DNA of 64,000 nucleotides, taken from the NCBI RefSeq assembly GCF_051014685.1, contig NC_135059.1, positions 5,456,001 through 5,520,000 on the forward strand. The letters run 5' to 3'. Source of the DNA: Ptiloglossa arizonensis. Lineage: Eukaryota; Arthropoda; Insecta; Hymenoptera; Colletidae. A program made the translations under genes and the position numbers. Of the stretch, positions 63,201 to 64,000 are shown piece by piece. The notes below the pieces were generated by a model that was not told the origin of the DNA, did no database searches, and was given only the letters and a program-made list of their open reading frames with translations. Within the stretch, counting starts at the first letter, position 1. Each line of letters opens with the position of its first letter.

Positions 63201-64000
63201 GAGTTCCGATCTCTCGAAAGGTTTGGAAAAGGAAACGAAACGAAACGCGGAACTCGTCGATGATTCGAATGTTTCAACGAAGGAAGCGCAACAAGTGGAT
63301 CGTTCCAGTGTGGAAAATCTTCAAGTGGATACAAAGACGGTTTGTTCCGTGTTGGATGATCGGTACGACGAAGAAACGCCCGTGGTGATCGTCGAGGGTA
63401 AAACGGAGGACGCGACCAGTCCGCGAAACGAGTCGACCAGGACGACGCGACACGGTAAATCGAAGAAAGGGAAAACGAGGAAGCGCGTCGAGGAGGTGGA
63501 GAGCCCTTTGTCCGCTCGGAAAACGTCTAAATTCAAAGGTAATCAAAACAGGCAAGTCCCAGAGGAAGTTGCGAAGCTCACGGAGAACCACCGAGTATCG
63601 ACGGACTGTTCCGAAACGTTCGAGAGCACGATTTTCGATCAGGTTGAAACCGAGAGGGCGAACTTTCTTTCGAACTCGCGATTCGAGCACCGTTCCAACG
63701 ATATTAACGATTCGATCGGTCTCGAGAAACCCGAAGACGAGGCTGAGTACGAGTTCAACGGATTGGAAATTGTCGACGATCAGCAGACGTTTTATTCTGG
63801 CTTGAAATCTCGAGGTGAGACCTCGTCGGAGAGAACAACGGAGACGATGCAAAGCAAACTCGGTGTGAACAACAACGAAGGGTTCGATGACGATGAAATC
63901 GAGTCGTTCCATCCTCTCGAAGAGGACGAAGAGGCATCGTCGTCGTCGAGTCTCGCGGACAAACCTCTGTCGCAGGTTTTGTTGAAAACGGACGAGCATC
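34227..64000 (+). CDS. Large multi-finger C2H2 zinc-finger / AT-hook nuclear protein gene (six exons, 3' end outside window)
   Basis: Gene-level entry. Exons 34227-34251, 42386-44049, 46577-47611, 50642-51065, 52440-52540 and 55630->64000 join in one frame (phases 1, 0, 0, 1, 0) and give at least 3,873 codons without a stop. Every intron is GT-AG with a good donor (GTAAGT, GTGAGA, GTAAGT, GTGAGT, GTGAGT). Five zinc fingers lie near residues 461-482, 501-523, 530-551, 901-922 and 3185-3207, and a C2HC-like one near 965-985. The rest is Lys/Glu/Ser/Asp-rich, with AT-hook-like cores near residues 1775, 1891 and 2629. C2H2 fingers and AT hooks are known nucleic-acid-binding modules, so a nuclear, chromatin or transcription role is inferred. 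No catalytic domain, signal peptide or clear membrane segment is seen. I do not recognise the orthologue. The internal exons are secure; the first exon is less so. Confidence 0.88.
34506..34743 (-). repeat. Inverted copy of the 33.2-33.7 kb repeat
   Basis: About 1.6 units of the same repeat in reverse orientation. Diagnostic blocks are ACTGTCCTGAATTACTG, GTTTGAGGGTGATTGTCAAA and TGTCCAGTTGGGAGTG. It lies in intron 1, about 250 bp after the exon 1 donor. Confidence 0.9.
38657..39175 (+). repeat. Three-unit tandem array, period about 175 bp (intron 1)
   Basis: Units begin near 38657, 38832 and 39006 (AATAAAAGAGTAAA types) and share TATTGTTAAGATTTTTCTAA and GATATCGTTGCATCTTTGGT. The third is strongly diverged. 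Confidence 0.9.
41197..41221 (+). repeat. CA microsatellite
   Basis: Short interrupted (CA)n tract in intron 1. Confidence 0.9.
42016..42345 (+). repeat. Two-unit duplication, period 163 bp, next to the exon 2 acceptor
   Basis: CACTCTCATTGAAGAGAACC, ATCGAAACGTTTAAATAT and TCAATACAACGAGCAACTTT occur in both units (starts 42016 and 42179). The second unit ends about 40 bp before exon 2. Confidence 0.93.
42386..44049 (+). CDS. Exon 2: acidic/Ser-rich N-terminal region with three C2H2 zinc fingers
   Basis: The acceptor ATTTTCAG ends at 42385 and the donor GTGAGATT starts at 44050. The first codons after the split Gln read AASTDVAGSK; there is no need to start at an internal codon. Residues about 24-45 are Thr/Ala/Ser/Pro-rich. 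Possible helices are NLETLEKYVMTVLNGVI near 140 and CRDLLNDLLNGINQLIDE near 360. A Ser-rich linker precedes three fingers: CLYC with HTERVH (461-482), CQYC with HMVGSH (501-523) and CVQC with HMTENH (530-551). Spacing is C-x2-C-x12/13-H-x4-H, the normal DNA/RNA-binding finger pattern. Between the linkers it is dominated by Glu, Asp, Lys and Ser. Reading past the donor reaches a stop at 44116-44118, which would give an intron-retained short isoform carrying the three fingers. Confidence 0.9.
44152..44282 (+). mobile_element. Mariner-type MITE, copy in intron 2 (5' side)
   Basis: About 131 bp. The left end TCGGGTTGCTCGGAAAGT and right end (inverted) TTGGGTTGTTCGAAAAGT are imperfect terminal inverted repeats; TA follows the right end. 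The interior has the family signature CCAAAATGGAGAATAT and ATCGTGTTTCATTTTCACC. It lies 102 bp after the exon 2 donor. Confidence 0.9.
44324..44430 (+). repeat. Dispersed repeat, copy B (intron 2)
   Basis: Counterpart of 24829-24936. An extra CACTGCAACGCGT at 44293 lies between the MITE and this repeat, so the terminal block occurs on both sides of it. Confidence 0.88.
45120..45480 (+). pseudogene. Mariner transposase remnant (intron 2)
   Basis: The clearest part, about 45196-45464, reads QEPASKSNLTIKNILLCAWW and goes on through a patch with YCQQLDRL and NRKG to HDNARPH, then ends at a TAG (45462). These are hallmarks of the mariner family of DDD transposases, and the Asp in HDNARPH is the second catalytic one. 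Just upstream (about 45155-45180), in another frame, IVADE resembles the first catalytic Asp motif, so at least one frameshift and an early stop separate them. The region of the third Asp is not recognisable. The N-terminal DNA-binding part is missing. It is a dead copy, in the same intron as two mariner-type MITEs, whose mobiliser could have been a related active element. Confidence 0.9.
46380..46510 (+). mobile_element. Mariner-type MITE, copy in intron 2 (3' side, next to exon 3)
   Basis: 131 bp with TA on both sides (46378-46379 and 46511-46512). Ends are TTGGGTCGTTCGGAAAGT and, inverted, TTGGGTTCTTCGGAAAGT. Same orientation and interior as the 44152 copy. Its 3' end is 66 nt from exon 3. 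Confidence 0.93.
46577..47611 (+). CDS. Exon 3: linker region and first half of zinc finger 4
   Basis: The acceptor CCCGCAG ends at 46576 and the donor GTAAGTTC starts at 47612; 345 codons, phase 0 at both ends (residues 564-908). It starts EKMKESSPCKESSNQSPRDK and is rich in Ser, Glu, Lys, Arg and Pro, with a Gln run (KPQQQQS). The middle (NFPRKYDGKEQWTCSIKDL, then SKFDISTQLSLRKKQQLLKE) is less biased and may be a conserved patch. The end reads YICGACATKH: two Cys in C-x2-C spacing whose His partners are encoded only in exon 4, so exon 3-exon 4 splicing is needed for a complete finger. Reading into the intron stops at about 47645. Nothing identifies the gene family by name. Confidence 0.9.
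47612..50641 (+). other. Intron 3 (3.0 kb)
   Basis: A phase-0 intron (donor GTAAGTTC, acceptor GTTCCGTTGCAG). It contains a 554-bp piggyBac-type MITE at 49145-49698 with TTAA on both sides. Just upstream of exon 4, an ATG at 50486 is open and in frame with the exon; it could serve an alternative transcript but has no other support. The remaining sequence is AT-rich with no feature recognised. Confidence 0.85.
49145..49698 (+). mobile_element. piggyBac-type MITE with TTAA target duplication (intron 3)
   Basis: 554 bp flanked by TTAA at 49141-49144 and 49699-49702. The left end CACTTCAAGCGCC and inverted right end CACTTAAAGCGTC match at 11 of 13 positions. TTAA duplications and short ends are the mark of the piggyBac superfamily. 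An interior frame (about 49339-49539) ends in an acidic stretch, SVENDEEIHPDNLSCDKDFS, possibly a leftover of the acidic N-terminus of a transposase, but this is not certain. Strand is nominal. Confidence 0.8.
50642..51065 (+). CDS. Exon 4: second half of zinc finger 4, C2HC-like finger and basic stretch
   Basis: The acceptor TTGCAG ends at 50641 and the donor GTGAGTAT starts at 51066. The exon starts in phase 0 (VTLKEMEDHKASMH), giving His917 and His922, which complete C-x2-C-x12-H-x4-H with Cys901 and Cys904 from exon 3. A second Cys/His cluster follows, with Cys965, Cys968, His981 and Cys985 (CTKC to HMLEC), plus an unusual WCSHFEF patch. The strongly basic KKKCKWRPFGSRSRRRRQRG reads as a nuclear-localisation or nucleic-acid contact region. 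Low-complexity bias is weaker here than in the flanking exons, so this is probably the most conserved part of the protein. It ends one base into a codon. Confidence 0.9.
51066..52439 (+). other. Intron 4 (1.4 kb)
   Basis: A phase-1 intron with GTGAGTAT donor and TTTTGCTTGCAG acceptor. It holds an interrupted GA microsatellite at 51265-51322. The flanking open frames are by-products of that repeat. No mobile element was recognised. Confidence 0.85.
51265..51322 (+). repeat. GA microsatellite (intron 4)
   Basis: (GA)n interrupted by AAAAATAT. Confidence 0.92.
52440..52540 (+). CDS. Exon 5: short basic linker exon
   Basis: A 101-nt exon between the acceptor GCTTGCAG (ending 52439) and the donor GTGAGTTT (starting 52541). 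Two bases complete the Arg codon opened in exon 4, then 33 codons read ESIQKMLANLPPKRATRKVM and continue to RLRN, residues 1051-1083. The phase fits on both sides (1 in, 0 out). It is Arg/Lys-rich without a recognised domain; together with the start of exon 6 it forms a continuous basic segment. Its small size and exact phase fit are the main support, so it could be skipped in some transcripts. Skipping would change the frame, since 101 is not a multiple of three. Confidence 0.85.
54856..54940 (-). repeat. Dispersed repeat, copy B (intron 5)
   Basis: Counterpart of 10099-10180 in the same orientation, with mid-block substitutions. Confidence 0.75.
55161..55530 (+). repeat. Two-unit duplication, period about 175 bp (intron 5)
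   Basis: ACAATTAATCCTAAAA and GTTAGGATTAGT, then TATTTCAGGTTTG, AAAGTCGTAGAAGTTG and CTTAAGTTACAATTTTTCAT are shared by units starting at 55161 and 55336. The second unit has an extra insertion before TACCTTGGTAACTC. Confidence 0.92.
55630..64000 (+). CDS. Exon 6: giant exon (at least 8,371 nt) encoding a charged, largely disordered region with AT hooks and a C2H2 finger
   Basis: The acceptor CTGTACAG ends at 55629 and phase 0 begins VQTRSRPGRMVGDISTASRM. The frame stays open to the window edge (residues 1084-3873), with no donor or stop marking its end. Composition is extreme in Lys, Glu, Ser, Asp and Arg, typical of disordered nuclear proteins. AT-hook-like cores are KRRGRIK (1775), VGRPRKS (1891) and KKRGRKKK (2629). 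Basic RRSS/RKS motifs recur between about 2470 and 2810. Likely helices include LEKIVSKIAKQKDALLEG and VLHLADIMKLIDRSK. A 15-bp coding repeat covers residues 2976-3020. A C2H2 finger (CDVC to HNLSQSH, 3185-3207; H-x5-H) is preceded by a less biased patch, NFVVVHKKTGEILIVEKRKK. An intron-like 66-nt segment lies at 57224-57289. Confidence 0.93.
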   Translation, partial: MQTRSRPGRMVGDISTASRMSRNKAVLRNKLLKNAKSIQRNRCRIDNISAVIESVVKNYNAEDTRSDAEKRDSEKFDVEKDAKEKKLENARAEQDDSDEKGNKTRIQRGGPRVLSKKRNVKPKEGAIRNVDQPKKSGYWKAKAKAMRNLEVKVDSIETPRTPKSVKLQPKGNDKETEATGSTISPVESKSPSLSTKSKLSLQTTPKKKRPVDPVASLNASIKAKSQLRTHDGKFARNPNKATSPQKSPEIRSPIGHRQSLKGKGIEQESSITRSKLRTVPRGRHGDQLSKRTTRLSSDSDKMPTLEPAVQLTAEEYIEASTNDLPILSPATPASSSEKILRGKNLFPKSSDEVSKKGIESEEIETKNIGSDLSEEDKDQKLGKTRRAKSDAKHLEKSLENIVAKVDAFKERTKGVKEKFKRKSAPGRIANDEKKVSTGKTSEESSPKKEPKQKKEEGTTKTLETRSNSKAKLVKCLDADSRIMIQNVPFEVKKLIGSDNKDDLLTTLVLTSRAAASKRCLRQPVPKTKTDQGKGKIRKDRESGRTSADSGSVSDVATASTRKEKVDLRRKSSRNTDKRLEKVSKEDKLATEESNKTRGTNETKIRGRRSSSSSGENKSTYDADQASSSEGLHSKMAVEFAEQIAENENTSNKRQTRGFSLNTNEVDTHGKETSSESNDMSLKKNTSLGKRRGRIKSSNDLSEKKYAADVSRRRSEEVDKNNSTEILDKTTEETSSVRKRVTVQEDDNIADDGKEEENNLVKVDQLDSNETGNANPNLNHLQLETSNSIDSGKENSLETIVGVQKLKVGRPRKSWGARRERTSKRSLNNVIGILTEGMNIPVESQQSVVLTVQTTLDNASPEGILQSNAQQSDDGGSRSLSLERTDRTETANDPDRVVDETGPCVQNTEEKSQEPQTTEVSVKETNVEDSLTKCQKVDGSTNDARRRSPTNDIILDLSRRKQKGKGSFLEKIVSKIAKQKDALLEGEVGSLLDTAADELTSILDEVGPGLSEATENSVEARNAIGKSKLARKARGNREEIEEKSSDENCHESSLLIGTDPDQNAEPKEPKIDETRASKSDEEVVSVPRIEEQLKETIDDTGRIDEEETKDESTDPPDTEVVDRLVKIESLDKDGSDPSKVQEKACHDDVEIHEQVSTETDVPSIDDSLPNEVSLPISASIVESVPNSEQSLEQTEKSAKQDREGTMEETKVKRKSKKRSLEGNSPKKNKRKSIEPDDSADENLVPEVLHLADIMKLIDRSKEVPSAKENDSSPETVIEHTRPGKRKTLNDEADKDSTNVEANDDAQTSVDDGTKKLKTDAENNAEENRETENEENESTNPRNENIEDTPRFVDEVRSSSEEKDSPRVTGKRKPVLEAAKQCSEIESPVRRSSKRKSLPDEKLNQLSEEETSSKIESAANGATSETTRRRSSRTRSSVQPKYEEKSHKAIEGDFDTDNAVVADNTKLPLNHSPEDCQPSKCDASIFQPTILLATEDLNRAGGDTTGGNDPENQKTNEESTAENIPQTDSKESQKSLDTPPIVKIPKKRGRKKKCLTNDPPRENPDTKSGTQTTVIESIVAFDHTPSRKSLRTSRSNKEIDQTKHTSDLVDSQSTPSGLEHFKIPEVTEVLQHTKKRTFKKKSTTEEHSDVVSVQSLESETNVECPEARKTIVEKDERMEHACQKDSSEGRRRSSRNSNRDQLELERSSSSGSIDLAQSSRTRSSRKKQLSSEDLPGQEALNHRAESVDSLSETSCVSESSYFRKKRFSKRKKGFEERQEDAHTDTSVTDSESVEVEKNRRQSLKRRAKKNISFFEYQFDLVDDFDIPMDIQDCLQREDTAKNVDPEPKSTTVVDKSNDTGTVQEIANVEVEEDTRKEEVTEESTIEEKVTLENATEENATEENAMEENATEENATEENATEENATEENATEENATEENVIEENVIDENVIDKNAIEENVMEKNAIEENVIEKDAIEENAIEKDVIEENVIEKDAIEENVIEKDVTEETVIEENATEENAMEETETKENESIEDHEKSIEEDDEEAKERERADAKLEGGAQMQEDFQTPKKRAAGNFVVVHKKTGEILIVEKRKKLTKEAARFFCDVCATSFTRKSSLKKHNLSQSHLIQMAKSRKEKTLDDSTEEGCNVAWENETSGQNETSSDENKSPDQSASVSRGSKDDQKDDDLILDNSSDLKTVQSDTCYATSMEQGFLIDSHVTRQRSLEDELLDEEICKITENMSHDEYVLTEHSSPAPESTSTPIKAVIKKTGEPTKKKKHEKRKEKGKKKHAVNEQLALDTPDPETPLDTSRLTVLGTSMSIRISRASCSNASETPLTATVALERLDGNSLLADSSNNSEPRTNPFVDTDDFQDKYPDGTDAPETREDDQDLSTKMENATSRSRASKRPELEQNRCEDADCSGNELYELKGDLDDKTDEFSSTVPNDRALAPTKENQPQERLSLKFVIHKRNIERTKESTDIIENDGELEDIDREPVNKFENVDSVNDSIEELNRCKSRNDYVDEDSSSDLSKGLEKETKRNAELVDDSNVSTKEAQQVDRSSVENLQVDTKTVCSVLDDRYDEETPVVIVEGKTEDATSPRNESTRTTRHGKSKKGKTRKRVEEVESPLSARKTSKFKGNQNRQVPEEVAKLTENHRVSTDCSETFESTIFDQVETERANFLSNSRFEHRSNDINDSIGLEKPEDEAEYEFNGLEIVDDQQTFYSGLKSRGETSSERTTETMQSKLGVNNNEGFDDDEIESFHPLEEDEEASSSSSLADKPLSQVLLKTDEH
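61306..61440 (+). repeat. 15-bp coding minisatellite (nine units) inside exon 6
   Basis: Nine consecutive 15-bp units of the form acggaggagaatgca encode Thr-Glu-Glu-Asn-Ala. Unit 3 has ATG for ACG; the last reads acagaggagaatgta. The other units are identical, so the expansion looks recent. A diverged continuation (IEENV, IEKDA, IEENA types) runs to about 61690 with the same five-residue spacing. Unit length is a multiple of three, so copy changes keep the frame. Confidence 0.95.

Noticed and set aside
56483..63999. Many sizeable minus-strand and off-frame frames over the giant exon
   Set aside because: They mirror the codon bias and low complexity of the real plus-strand exon; the true frame is continuous over all of them.
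1..64000. tRNA genes, CRISPR arrays, bacterial operons
   Set aside because: I saw no tRNA-type arm patterns or spaced direct repeats with unique spacers, and the gene structure is eukaryotic.

Overview
This is eukaryotic DNA, most probably from an insect and most like a hymenopteran (bee, ant or wasp). The basis is AT-rich intergenic and intronic DNA carrying short mariner-type inverted-repeat elements with TA target sites, a piggyBac-type element with TTAA target sites, a jockey-like reverse transcriptase remnant, many short tandem arrays, GT-AG introns, and GC-richer coding exons. The order is an inference; no species is claimed.

Positions 1 to about 34,100 hold no gene I can support. They contain tandem duplications with units of roughly 50-300 bp, microsatellites, four copies of one mariner-type MITE family, an array of about 460 bp built on ATAGGAATTAT, a decayed jockey-type fragment at 27.2-27.6 kb, and some GC/CpG-richer single-copy blocks that could be regulatory. 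Open frames here are short, low-complexity or lack an ATG.

Positions 34,227 to beyond 64,000 carry one plus-strand gene. Six coding exons join with compatible phases: 34227-34251 (ATG; putative), 42386-44049, 46577-47611, 50642-51065, 52440-52540 and 55630 to past the window end. At least 3,873 codons are present and no stop is reached. The protein has three C2H2 zinc fingers in exon 2, a fourth split across the exon 3/exon 4 junction, a C2HC-like finger and basic stretch in exon 4, and then a single exon of at least 8,371 nt. That exon encodes a Lys/Glu/Ser-rich, probably disordered region with AT-hook-like motifs, a 15-bp repeat array (Thr-Glu-Glu-Asn-Ala) and another C2H2 finger. A large chromatin or transcription-associated nuclear protein is the best inference; I do not recognise a named orthologue.

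The introns of this gene act as a trap for mobile DNA. Intron 2 has a dead mariner transposase bracketed by two same-orientation MITEs, one ending 66 bp before exon 3. Intron 3 has a 554-bp piggyBac-type MITE with TTAA on both sides. The putative first exon lies between a tandem array and an inverted copy of the same repeat. Points worth following are the giant exon, an in-frame 66-nt intron-like segment inside it, the coding minisatellite, and the repeat structures around the first exon and exon 3.
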